64,000 nt of DNA from Tritrichomonas musculus (lineage: Eukaryota > Parabasalia > Tritrichomonadida > Tritrichomonadidae), in assembly GCA_039105265.1 (NCBI GenBank), contig JAPFFF010000031.1, positions 372,001 through 436,000 of the forward strand. The letters run 5' to 3'. Below are positions 9,863-19,717 of this stretch, piece after piece. The position numbers were made by a program, and so were the translations under genes. The notes under the pieces are model-generated. The model was not told the origin of the DNA, did no database searches, and was given only the letters and a program-made list of their open reading frames with translations. The first letter of the stretch is position 1. The number at the start of each line of letters is the position of its first letter.

Positions 9863-11677
9863 TCAATGCTCAATTTCACCATAATTCTTGAAAAATTCGC
9901 AAAGAAAACTTCCAAAGCACCAGCCAACTGGGGGATAATTTTCAGTTTTGATGCATTTTAATTGCGTATATCTTTTTTGAAATTTATCATGATTTTCAGA
10001 AATAATATTTAGTACGTCTTCAAGTGCCTTTTTAACTTCTTCTTTGCTTGGAGGTTCATATGTAGGCACTTCTTCTATTTCAGCAAGAGAGAAAGCGAAA
10101 GGAATAAGTTTTGGAAATATATTTTTTTCGATTGCTTGATTCCAATTAGAAAACCTTTCCATTCTACCATGTAAAGGCTTTAAGTTTAATGATGTTTGAA
10201 TAAGTTGAATAAAAGGTAAAATAATATTTGAATTTGTGTCATCATCAATAATTGTATTCGGATCCAATGCTGAAGGATCGATAAATAATGATGAAAAGAA
10301 ACGTAAGAAAAAGTAGCCAGAAATTGCATTATATGTTGATTCGTAATTATTAAATCTGATTCCCGAAAAAGTTCTGAGTAAATATATTACATGACGCATT
10401 TGTGGGGAAACAAATTTGCTACTAGCAAAAATATATTTGAAAACAGTAAAAAACATAATTTTTGCTTCTTTTTCATTTGCATGTGCTGTATCCTTAAGTC
10501 CTATATCTCCTTTTTTGAGAATATATTTTCTAAGCGGATTAATAATTTTTTCGAAATATAATTTTCCATATTTTCGATTTATTATTTTAAATGTATTGGT
10601 TAAATGTGAGTTGGTTCTCAAAATTTGTTCAGTTGTTAATGAAGGATTCTCAAATTCCATACCAACAAGAGCAGATAATAGCGCATGCGTTTTATTTGCG
10701 TATGAAAAAATCTTCATGAGTGCTTCACATAAAGGCATTCCACTAAGAACTTTTGTTACGGAATAGTGAGCAACAGCTCTAACAACTAGCAAATCATCAT
10801 TCGTTATGGCTTGATATAAAGCGTTAAAAATTTCATTAGGGACATGTTTTGGCATTGAATAAATTAAGTTCGGAAAATCAATCTGTGATAAAAAAGCGCT
10901 CATTTGGTCTTTGCTAACTGGATACAATTTTTGAACAACACTACCTTGATAAATCACTTTAATCATTCCATTTTCTGATTGCATTTCAGAATAAGGCTGC
11001 TGAACTTGATTTGATGCATTAAATACTCCATTTGTGATTTTATATATATAAAGCTTTTTTTTTCTATCTGCAATTACCCATGTAAAATCAGTGTAATTTT
11101 TTGGATCTATATTATCACTATTTTTTGTTTTAGTTTTTCCTTTATTATTACTGGCAACAAGAGGTCCATCTTTTTTATTTCTGCATAAACAAAAATTTTT
11201 AACTGCATCGGTGGTTGCTGACTTATTTTTATGCCATCTTTGATATAAGAAGTGCGAAATTATATAATGTAATGCCTTTAACGGTTCATTCGCGTCTTGA
11301 ATAATTGAAATTAAAAAAAGGGTAAGATTTTTAATATCTTTTTTATCGATTTTCGATTGATGGCTCATTGGTAAGCATATTGGAAATGTATAAAGAACTT
11401 GGTGTAAAATTTCTTCATCAAAAACTTGTGAATAAATATCCTGAAAAAATTTATTTAGTGGTGTACTTGAATCGTCAGAATTCATTAATTCTTCCTCTGA
11501 CTTGGAATTAATCATTTGTATAATATCATTTCTGATTTTGTTCAATGGTTTATTATTATATTTTGGCAGCTGAGAATAGTCAATATTTTTGATATCATTC
11601 TTAACACTTTTAACGCAATCGTTTAAGAAAAAGAAAGAATTTGACGTTTCTTCCATAGAATCATTATCATCACTCAT
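9863..11677 (-). CDS. RasGAP-domain protein
   Basis: A 604-residue protein counted from the first ATG at 11677; the frame opens slightly further upstream without an ATG. The C-terminal half carries a Ras GTPase-activating domain (about 270-500). LRTNSHLT resembles the arginine-finger segment FRxNSLATK of RasGAPs and places the finger at Arg354. RFNNYESTYNAISGYFFLRF matches the conserved helix that normally reads gFlFLRxicPA. The family accelerates GTP hydrolysis on Ras-type GTPases by inserting that arginine. The N-terminal 260 residues are predicted helical with no recognised domain. Both key arginines remain, so activity is plausible. It diverges from the TPR gene at 11796 with 118 bp between the two starts. 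Confidence 0.78.
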   Translation of the reverse strand: MSDDNDSMEETSNSFFFLNDCVKSVKNDIKNIDYSQLPKYNNKPLNKIRNDIIQMINSKSEEELMNSDDSSTPLNKFFQDIYSQVFDEEILHQVLYTFPICLPMSHQSKIDKKDIKNLTLFLISIIQDANEPLKALHYIISHFLYQRWHKNKSATTDAVKNFCLCRNKKDGPLVASNNKGKTKTKNSDNIDPKNYTDFTWVIADRKKKLYIYKITNGVFNASNQVQQPYSEMQSENGMIKVIYQGSVVQKLYPVSKDQMSAFLSQIDFPNLIYSMPKHVPNEIFNALYQAITNDDLLVVRAVAHYSVTKVLSGMPLCEALMKIFSYANKTHALLSALVGMEFENPSLTTEQILRTNSHLTNTFKIINRKYGKLYFEKIINPLRKYILKKGDIGLKDTAHANEKEAKIMFFTVFKYIFASSKFVSPQMRHVIYLLRTFSGIRFNNYESTYNAISGYFFLRFFSSLFIDPSALDPNTIIDDDTNSNIILPFIQLIQTSLNLKPLHGRMERFSNWNQAIEKNIFPKLIPFAFSLAEIEEVPTYEPPSKEEVKKALEDVLNIISENHDKFQKRYTQLKCIKTENYPPVGWCFGSFLCEFFKNYGEIEH

Positions 11678-11795
11678 CTCATGAAGAAAAGTAGAAATTT
11701 CAAGCAAATTGACTATTTATTTAAAAAGTTAACTTGATTTTAAAATAACGTATTATCCGTTTTATTTTTAAAAATAAAACACTGCTTTTTACAAA
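11678..11795. promoter_or_regulatory. Short divergent promoter region
   Basis: Only 118 bp separate the ATG of the leftward RasGAP gene and the ATG of the rightward TPR gene, so both promoters must lie here or reach into the genes. A TAACG sequence, of the kind bound by Myb proteins in Trichomonas, occurs near 11744. The specific sites are unproven. Confidence 0.45.
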
Positions 11796-13355
11796 ATGAG
11801 TCATTTACCTTCTTCTCAAATGCAAAGGCAGCGAAATGCCCGTAAGCCAGTTGTCACTTCGCCACGTCAAGCTCATCCACCAAAACGTTTAAAGCAACGA
11901 GAGCTTGATAGCAGTTGCCATCGTCTTTCGCGCGTACCTCAAAAATTTGCAAACAATAAAGCTATACAAAACGAGAAAAGCGAATCATTTGCCGTAAATT
12001 ATTTCAAAAAGAATCCAGATGCACGAGATTCTACACCGCCAGACCAGAAACTCCAAGAAATTGAAGATAAACTTAAATCCGAAGATATTGATACATCAGA
12101 ACGATTTACTTTACTTGTTAGACAGAAAGCCTTAAGATACATTTTATATGGCGAAAATTCCGCTGAAGCTCTACGATCGCATGCAGCAATAGGTATCTTT
12201 TATAATCAAAATCATAGGTCAGCATCTGCAATACGTCATCTTACAAAAGCGCATCAACTCGAAGATCAAAATGACATTGAACCTGAAGAATCGTTAGAAA
12301 TAGCAGTAGAAACTGCAGAAGCATATATTAATATTCAATCAGAAAAAACTGGTTCAAAGAATTTCAATAATGCAGAGAAAGTTCTCATGCCTTGGCAAGA
12401 CGAAGAGGTAGAAAATCCAATGCTTAAATACAGAAGAGATTTGAGTTTAGCTCGTATTCTATTCAATAAAGGACAAGTTGATGATTGCATCAAAAAGTAT
12501 GAAGAAGCATGGCAAAGCCTTGATCAAGCCAATGGTGGTGAAGAAAAAGTTGAAACAGCTGTCTTATTCTATGAACTTGCACGTGTTTATGATTTTGTTG
12601 AAAAAAAGAAGAAAGCAGGTGAATATTTCACAAAATCTTATAACATATATAAGAAACTTGACATGGAAGACGAAGCAAATGAAATTGAGCCATACCTTCC
12701 AACTGGAGATGAAGTTGATCAAGAAGATGAAGATCAAAATGACGAAGAGGATACAGAAGAAAGACAAGTAGAAAGTAGATCATCATCGCAAAATCCACAG
12801 AACACATCAACCTCGGCAAAATCAGATAACGAGGATGATAAGAATTCGCAACATTCAGAGCATTCCGGGCATTCAGAACATTCGGATAAAGATGCTGAAA
12901 GTGAGCATCATTCGGAACATTCTGATGATGAAAAGAAAAATTCGGAAGAGGAAGACAAAGAAAGAAGCTCTTCTAACCATTCATCACGAAATTCAAACAG
13001 AGATGATAGTGAAAAGGATAAAAGCCAATCAGAAGATGCTGGCAGAGCTGAGCAGTTGCTTGGTGGCTTTGGAAATGCACTTTTGGGAAACAAAGAAAGT
13101 AACGAAGACGAAAAATCAGAGAAAGACGATGACGATGAAGACGATGACGAAGGAAATTCAAGTGAAAAGGATAAAATGAATAGTACAAGTGGCTTTGATA
13201 ATTCTGAGTCAAATAATGACAAATCAGAGACAGATAAGTCCAATACTGGCGGTTTTGATGATTCTGAACAGAAAACTTCATCTGAAAAGCCTAAATTGAG
13301 TGATACGGGTGGATTTGATGAATCTGAAAACAATACCGGCGATGATGATGAGTGA
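11796..13355 (+). CDS. TPR protein with long acidic Ser-rich tail
   Basis: The 519 residues split in two. About 85-300 are helical TPR-type repeats, for example AALRS-like helices around 125-160 and FYELARVYDFVEKKKKAGEY near 255-275. Residues about 305-519 are a Glu/Asp/Ser/His-rich disordered tail with repeated SEHS units, then three copies of a (S/T)GGFD(D/E)SE-like motif near the end. The first 60 residues are basic. TPR domains bind partner proteins; the fold resembles TTC-type ciliary proteins such as TTC23, but I cannot assign it firmly. The start is the first ATG after the divergent promoter. The antisense strand of the tail is open only because of codon bias. Confidence 0.82.
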   Translation: MSHLPSSQMQRQRNARKPVVTSPRQAHPPKRLKQRELDSSCHRLSRVPQKFANNKAIQNEKSESFAVNYFKKNPDARDSTPPDQKLQEIEDKLKSEDIDTSERFTLLVRQKALRYILYGENSAEALRSHAAIGIFYNQNHRSASAIRHLTKAHQLEDQNDIEPEESLEIAVETAEAYINIQSEKTGSKNFNNAEKVLMPWQDEEVENPMLKYRRDLSLARILFNKGQVDDCIKKYEEAWQSLDQANGGEEKVETAVLFYELARVYDFVEKKKKAGEYFTKSYNIYKKLDMEDEANEIEPYLPTGDEVDQEDEDQNDEEDTEERQVESRSSSQNPQNTSTSAKSDNEDDKNSQHSEHSGHSEHSDKDAESEHHSEHSDDEKKNSEEEDKERSSSNHSSRNSNRDDSEKDKSQSEDAGRAEQLLGGFGNALLGNKESNEDEKSEKDDDDEDDDEGNSSEKDKMNSTSGFDNSESNNDKSETDKSNTGGFDDSEQKTSSEKPKLSDTGGFDESENNTGDDDE

Positions 13356-13606
13356 TTTTATTAAAGTTAATTCTTTTTCTCTTTTATTTATAAAAATTAT
13401 AAATCATAAACTTTATAAATGCTTATTTGTCCATATTTGTCTTCAAAATTTAATGAAAATGATTTAATGATAATAAAATCGTTGATGAAGTTAATATTAA
13501 TTGATTGGAAAAAAATGGTTCTTTTTCATGAACGACGTTTAATTATTAATCATAAAGTAGTAAAATAATAAAAATAATAATTACTATTCTTAAAAGTAGT
13601 TCACCT

Positions 13607-14614
13607 TTATCGCTTTCCGACAGTGGCAGTATAGGCACGAGTTAATAAACGAGTTGAATTGTGTGTTGGGTGCTTAAGTCCAGTCCTATATGTGCGTTTA
13701 GCAGTTGTTGCAGTTAGAGCTCTTTTAACAACTTCTTCTGTATTGCCGCTAATGCTATTCATTGCAGCATTGGTTGGGCATAAAGTTGTAAGACGCATTT
13801 GCTCGGATTTTGTGAGTTTAGGTACAATAGTTGGCATTAAATTATATTCTTTCATTGAATTATCAATTTCATTCATTAAGGTATCAATACCAGCTTTCTT
13901 TGTTAAATCATTTGCTGTTACAGCCTTAATTCTGACTGTGGCTCTATCCTTTAATAAATCAACCTCTTCACGTAACTTACGCTTAGCTTCTTGATTTTGA
14001 AAATCTGAACTTTCTTTTAATTTCTTGATTTCTTCTTCATGAAGTTCTGTAATCTCATTCATTTCTTTTTGGTGACGAACAAGCATTTTATCTTTTAAAT
14101 CTTGAAAATGTTTTTCAACATCTACTCTTCTTCTTTCGAGTTCAGCTTCGCCAAAATCACGAGCTTCTTGCCTGAGTTGTTTGGCCTTTTCAAAACGCGA
14201 AAGAAATGCTTCTTGCTTAGCTCTATTTAAGAGTTCAATTTGCTCGGGAATCTCTCTTTCAGATTCTTCAAGTAAAGTTATTCCACGATCTTTTTCTAAA
14301 TTCATTAATTGCTCAATATGATCATCTTGTGTTTGTTCAAATAAAACTTGATATTTTGTATATAAACGGGCATCAGATTTTCTTTTTTCTTCTACTAGAT
14401 CTTCTAATAGTTGTTTGTGGACGCGTTGAATAATTTGAAGCTGGCGAATTGTTTCGTAATGAATTTCATCAATTTGAGATTGAGCACGTTGAGAAATTCG
14501 GTTTTGTATCTCGTTATAATAATATTCGGCAGTCTCAAAATCTAGAGCATCGATAGCATTTTGTTTCTTTTGATGAAGGTCAGAGAGTGTGTCGTTTGTT
14601 ATGAACTCACTCAT
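13607..14614 (-). CDS. Coiled-coil protein
   Basis: A 335-residue protein, almost wholly helical, with heptad-rich Glu/Lys/Gln/Arg sequence from about residue 10 to 245, then a basic Thr/Ala/Arg-rich tail ending near TYRTGLKHPTHNSTRLLTRA. The N-terminal piece LHQKKQNAIDALDFETAEYY resembles a UVR-like helical hairpin. I know this type from trichomonad proteomes as a recurrent hypothetical family but recognise no defined function; a cytoskeletal or membrane-trafficking scaffold is possible. A clear start codon sits at 14614. Confidence 0.8.
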   Translation of the reverse strand: MSEFITNDTLSDLHQKKQNAIDALDFETAEYYYNEIQNRISQRAQSQIDEIHYETIRQLQIIQRVHKQLLEDLVEEKRKSDARLYTKYQVLFEQTQDDHIEQLMNLEKDRGITLLEESEREIPEQIELLNRAKQEAFLSRFEKAKQLRQEARDFGEAELERRRVDVEKHFQDLKDKMLVRHQKEMNEITELHEEEIKKLKESSDFQNQEAKRKLREEVDLLKDRATVRIKAVTANDLTKKAGIDTLMNEIDNSMKEYNLMPTIVPKLTKSEQMRLTTLCPTNAAMNSISGNTEEVVKRALTATTAKRTYRTGLKHPTHNSTRLLTRAYTATVGKR

Positions 14615-14912
14615 TTCTTAGAAGATAAAACGTACAAATATTCAAATGGAAATTACACAAATATTGAATCGATATTTGTTCATTTAAAATCATTTTAATC
14701 AGGCGTCATTATCAAAGCAATTCATTTTTTTTTTTAGAAAACATATGCTATGCACAAGGTAACTTCATACTGATAATACAATAAAAATATTCAGTAATAT
14801 TTTAAAAAAATATTTAGATTATTTATAACAATAATATAATAATATATATATATTTAATTATTTATAACAACAATATAAACTCTAAAATAACTAATTAATT
14901 AGATTAATCTAA

Positions 14913-17900
14913 TTAGTCATCTTTCATTAATTTCATATGATTATTAATTCGCAATAATTTAGATTCGTCAGCCTTATTCAACGAAATCAAAGCATCTTCC
15001 GATAACTTTTCAAGAACCGATACAAATATCGCTCTAACTTCAGGATCGACGGAATTGAAATGCTTATCGCTTGAAGCGAACAAAGAGGAAGCCACTGCAG
15101 GCAACTTCAAATTCAATTCCTCCAATTCAATGCTATTCTTCAGCAAGAACGCGGTAAATTCGGAGTAAAACACGACATCTTCTGAGTCGGGAACAGGTGG
15201 CAAACTTTGAATGAACTCATTGATTTTTTCAATGACATTTTTAACGTCAAAAATGTCATTATAAACCATCACAATTGAGCATAAAAGGCCAAAATAACCG
15301 CCATTTTGAATCACATCTAAAGAGAACTGAACGAGCATATTCAATCTTGATTTCAATTGCCCCTTATCGGCCAGTATTAAGAACTTTATTGCTTTTGCTA
15401 TCAGGACGCTTGCCTCGCTGCTCTGCGAGGACATCATTGCCTGAATTGAAGCGTTTTGCACAATATGACAAAAAGTGCCAATTTCCAATCCATTTCTGCA
15501 AGAGAAGACGAGATGGGCGGCTGCCAAAATAGCATTGCATCTCAAACTGAGGGACTTGTTTTCATTAGTAAAGAGAGAAACCAAAATCTGACAAATTTTA
15601 TCAAAATAACCGCCAAACCGTTTTTCACCAAACATGTCAATAGATTGAGAGAAGAGGAAGAAAAGTGGCGCCTGAAGCTGAGGATCGATAGACGACGAGG
15701 AAGCGTCAGAAAGAAGAAAACAAGAAGGCGGCGAATTCAAAAAGTTTATAAGTGAAGTGACCACCAATTCAATTGAATCATCTGGCATCACATCACCGAA
15801 AACCGCCACAATTTCAGATGCCAGCATCAAAATTGAGAAGACGTAGTCCTTCTCAATTTCGTCCTCGTACAAAAGTGGCAAAATTTTCTGAAGTACGTTA
15901 AATAACGGAATTCCAAGAACTTTGCAGCCTTCAGCCGCGTACGCCAGACCCTCGCACGCATGCACGACAAACCGCTGAAGACCACCTTTGTCTGTCAGGA
16001 TGAAGTCGAGGATCGGGCTCTGTGCGTATTCGGCCATTATGATTGGGCAATAGCCGAGAAAAGTGCACAAAGTTAGCATCGCTTCTCGCTGCGATTTAGC
16101 AATGTCACTCAAAAAGTTGTCAATTGAATTGTCAGTAGGAAAAATCGATGCGCTCGGGGAATCTTCTGGCTCTTCGTACTGGAGAATGGCAACTAGCGGT
16201 GGTACAACTTGTGGAAGATATGGACTCATCGAGATCGGAAGAACTTTTGATAATGAACGTAAAAAAAATGAGATTGAAATATTGAGTTGATAATCGGTCA
16301 GTGAAAATGAGTCACTTGCAAATGTAATTAAATTCGATAGATCGCTTTTTATCGTTAAGGGAGCTACTGGAACTATTCGTCCAAAAAAATCAAAAATGGC
16401 AGAATGGAGATCAGAATGAGAAGGCGACGTGATGATTTGATTGATGATTGGTAAAAATGATGATAAGATCTGCTCTTCAGTAGTTGACAACCTGGAAAAA
16501 AGTGATGTTATACATGATAAAAGTGACTCTATTTGATCATTGCTTGAATTAATATTAATCATCTCTGTTAATCCTTTGAAAATATATTCAATATCTGCAG
16601 GAGGTTTGTCTGAACGGTAGAAAATTGAATCCAGAGTGCGGATCGATATTGGGAAAGTAGAATATTTTGTTAAAAATGAGGTTATTTCATTAATGTAATT
16701 TGATGCTGAAGAAGACACATATTCAAAAAGCTCATCTATTACTTGGCATGCTGAATCAATAATATTTTCATTGTTTATATCGCCATATCGAAGAATAAAA
16801 CTAATAACATCATTTATTCGTGTTGACACAATTTCCTGAAGACTTTCAATAATTGATTTTACAACAAAAAGTGAAACTTGTATCCCAATAAAGTTTTGAT
16901 TTATCTCTTCGTTTCCTGCTAAATTTGATGCAAATGTCATAAAAAGTTCAAATGTGGAAATTCCTCCTGATTCGCTATCATTGAGTGCATCAGAAATGGA
17001 ATGGAAAAAACTGTAAGGAAATTCATAATCATTATCGTTTCTATCTTGCAAACACAATTCAATCGACATTGATATTGACATATTTATTAAGTCATTGATT
17101 TTCGATCTATAGCAATCATTATTGACGATAATATCAACAGAACTTTCAATAATGGTATGAATGATATAGCGTTTCTCAATTGGTAAATTTGAATTTGTCA
17201 AAAATTTAATTGATAATTCAAAAAAAGATGATAAAACTTGATCGTTAACAAAATCTGGTGGTTCTTCAATGAAATTGCAGAGAACCGAACAATAACTAGA
17301 AAGTTCTTTAGAATCAGATGATACTGAACGATCGAATTCTTGATGAAGGCATTGGAAAAGCGATGAAATAATTGTAGATTGTAACTCATTTAAATTTTCA
17401 ATTTCAACTAAAAAGTCATGTAAAATATCAATTAATTTCAATGATTGCAAGCGATCTTCTTCATTTTCTGATGAAAGCGATGTTGATGAAATAGATAAAA
17501 GTATAAATAACAAATTTAATATTAATTTTGAATCTTCATCATCTTCTGAAGGTTTAAGTCCAAATTCTTGAAAAAAATAAAAAATATTTTTCCATATATA
17601 AAGTCCACTAGATAATAATTTAGGTAATTCGATAATTTCTTTTCCAAAATCAAAAATCCTCTTAAAATGAGTTAATATACTATGATTTTCATTAGAAGTA
17701 GAAATCAGTAATTTTGTTATTTTTTTCATAAACGATATTAGTCCATCAGATAAAAAATAGCGGCAGTCGAGATCTTCTTCTTGAGAAATTAAACGAATTA
17801 AAGATTCTTTTATATTTTCTATTTGTTCATTTGAAAAATTTGATAAGTGTCTTTTGATAAGTGCAGGCAATTTCAAAATTACATATCTTCGAATGATTAA

Positions 17901-18047
17901 AATATCACAATGATCAACAAAAAAAATATGATCAAAAACTGTATCTGAATTTTTATATATATTTATTAGTTGTGCGGTTGCTTGATTAACAGTATCTGGT
18001 TGAAGTGCTGATAGATAAAGTGTAGAGAGTTGCTCGATTTTATCCAA
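14913..18047 (-). CDS. Karyopherin-beta (importin-4/5-like), start codon unresolved
   Basis: A HEAT-repeat protein of about 1044 residues, the usual size for importin-beta relatives. The N-terminus (about 10-75) resembles an importin N-terminal domain, including IIRRYVILKLPALIKRH. The segment GLAYAAEGCKVLGIPLFNVL and the following helices resemble the importin-4/importin-5 group (Kap123/Kap121). These proteins bind cargo and RanGTP and carry proteins through nuclear pores. The start is odd: the frame runs from a stop at about 18080 to the importin-like sequence with no ATG, the first codon that could serve being TTG at 18047, and the first in-frame Met is about residue 107. A short upstream intron, a non-ATG start or a sequence error are all possible. 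The C-terminal half is encoded by markedly more GC-rich DNA than the N-terminal half. Confidence 0.8.
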   Translation of the reverse strand: MDKIEQLSTLYLSALQPDTVNQATAQLINIYKNSDTVFDHIFFVDHCDILIIRRYVILKLPALIKRHLSNFSNEQIENIKESLIRLISQEEDLDCRYFLSDGLISFMKKITKLLISTSNENHSILTHFKRIFDFGKEIIELPKLLSSGLYIWKNIFYFFQEFGLKPSEDDEDSKLILNLLFILLSISSTSLSSENEEDRLQSLKLIDILHDFLVEIENLNELQSTIISSLFQCLHQEFDRSVSSDSKELSSYCSVLCNFIEEPPDFVNDQVLSSFFELSIKFLTNSNLPIEKRYIIHTIIESSVDIIVNNDCYRSKINDLINMSISMSIELCLQDRNDNDYEFPYSFFHSISDALNDSESGGISTFELFMTFASNLAGNEEINQNFIGIQVSLFVVKSIIESLQEIVSTRINDVISFILRYGDINNENIIDSACQVIDELFEYVSSSASNYINEITSFLTKYSTFPISIRTLDSIFYRSDKPPADIEYIFKGLTEMININSSNDQIESLLSCITSLFSRLSTTEEQILSSFLPIINQIITSPSHSDLHSAIFDFFGRIVPVAPLTIKSDLSNLITFASDSFSLTDYQLNISISFFLRSLSKVLPISMSPYLPQVVPPLVAILQYEEPEDSPSASIFPTDNSIDNFLSDIAKSQREAMLTLCTFLGYCPIIMAEYAQSPILDFILTDKGGLQRFVVHACEGLAYAAEGCKVLGIPLFNVLQKILPLLYEDEIEKDYVFSILMLASEIVAVFGDVMPDDSIELVVTSLINFLNSPPSCFLLSDASSSSIDPQLQAPLFFLFSQSIDMFGEKRFGGYFDKICQILVSLFTNENKSLSLRCNAILAAAHLVFSCRNGLEIGTFCHIVQNASIQAMMSSQSSEASVLIAKAIKFLILADKGQLKSRLNMLVQFSLDVIQNGGYFGLLCSIVMVYNDIFDVKNVIEKINEFIQSLPPVPDSEDVVFYSEFTAFLLKNSIELEELNLKLPAVASSLFASSDKHFNSVDPEVRAIFVSVLEKLSEDALISLNKADESKLLRINNHMKLMKDD

Positions 18048-19717
18048 AAGATTTTTATATATATTTTTGAAAGCAATTTAATCGTTATACACAAATGCTC
18101 TCAAAAATTTAAGATTAAGCCATTTAAAGAAAAAGTTGCCTATCGTTGTTCACGTTTATAATATGAAATAAATACGTTTTAAGGATGACCTAGGATCTTG
18201 ATTGTGAAAACACATACAAATAATTGATAGAGCATTGAATTCATTCAAATTTTACATTTATAAAAAAAAGTAACACCAAAGATGCGAATCATCAATTTGG
18301 ACTACTAACCGAGTTGAAAAATTGATATGCTTTGATTAAATCTTATTTTACAAGGATTAAACAATTCGAATATTATTGTTGAAAATATTTTGATAATTTT
18401 CAAAATATACTCACTTTTTATACTTTATTAATCAAATTTCAAAATTTATAAATGGGAAACATCATCATTGTCATAATTCAAACCAATTATTTTGATTTTT
18501 CAGATGCTATACCATTTGAATTTTTAATAATTATTTTTTATATTTTTTTACTTTTGTATATTTTATTGAGCTATTCCATGACGTTTACAAGAAAGAAATT
18601 TCATCATACCTCTCTTTATTGAAGATAAAAAAATTTTTTTATAATTAATTTTCTGTTGAAACATTGAATAATTAATTTGCATATTATTTATGATTTAAAA
18701 ATATATTATCCAAAAATAATCATAAAATATAATATAAACATTTTTTATTAAATATATGAAAGAAAAAATTAATATAAATTTTCATATTAATCAAAATAAA
18801 AAATAATTTTCATATATAAAATTTGAAATAATTATAAATTTCTACTCTCATTTTTCAATAAAGAAAATTTTATAAATAACTTTTGAATACACTAAAAAAA
18901 AAATTGAATGAGCATATAAAAAAAATGTCCAAAAATATTTTTTGGTATTTTCCTTTTTTAAAGCTTCTCTGAACATTTAAATTCTGCTACAATTGTTGAT
19001 TCCTTAAACGCTATTATTAATTTATCGATTGCAATAATCAAATACGAAATTTTTGAAAAATATCAATATCAATTTGCAGTTTGAATTAATATAATGAAGA
19101 GCAATATGGTTAAATGATTTATTTACCAAAATTAGACACGTATGAATATTTATATTTTTAATGAAACCTTATGTAAGAGGAGATCCGAGTTTTTGCATGG
19201 GTTTACTTTTTTACGGCTTTTTTTATATCAAATCAAATTATTCAAATTAAATTTAATCAGCATAGTCCTACGTCAAATATTCTGAATTTTTAAATGGTAT
19301 AGTCCTCGAATCTTAAATACTTTTAGAAAAAAAGTTTTTGTTGGCTGTTGAGCCTATTAAATGCAAATTATCTCAATATAAGAATGCAGTTGTTATTATT
19401 AATCATATTAATTTTGGTTTACACATGATATTCTTATTGTTTGTCATTTAATTTTTTAATAAACATTGCTTAACATTTACATCCGAATTTTAGCATATAT
19501 CTTAAAATTTTTTTATCATAATATTTAATGATTTCGGTATAAAATTAAAATTCCAAATATTTTACATATTTCCCCAAAATATAAAAAGCTATAAATGATT
19601 TGAAAGTCATAAAACAAATCGTTTTTTTGGAAGACTCTTTCAAAAATTTCAGAAAAAAATTGAAATAGTATTCAAAAAGTTGTAGATCGGAGTTCGTCCT
19701 TAAAATTAAGATCTTAA
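18048..19717. other. AT-rich spacer between divergent genes, 1.7 kb
   Basis: I see no coding frame or RNA gene. Next to the importin gene, on its strand, are two Myb-site-like words, TAACGAT (18081-18087) and AACGATA (18141-18147), which resemble Myb recognition elements known from Trichomonas promoters. The rest is A/T-rich sequence without repeats I can recognise. Confidence 0.5.

Noticed and set aside
12835-13333. Overlapping frames opposite or shifted to the TPR protein's acidic tail
   Set aside because: They arise from Glu/Ser/Asp codon repetition in the real gene and show no protein-like composition of their own.
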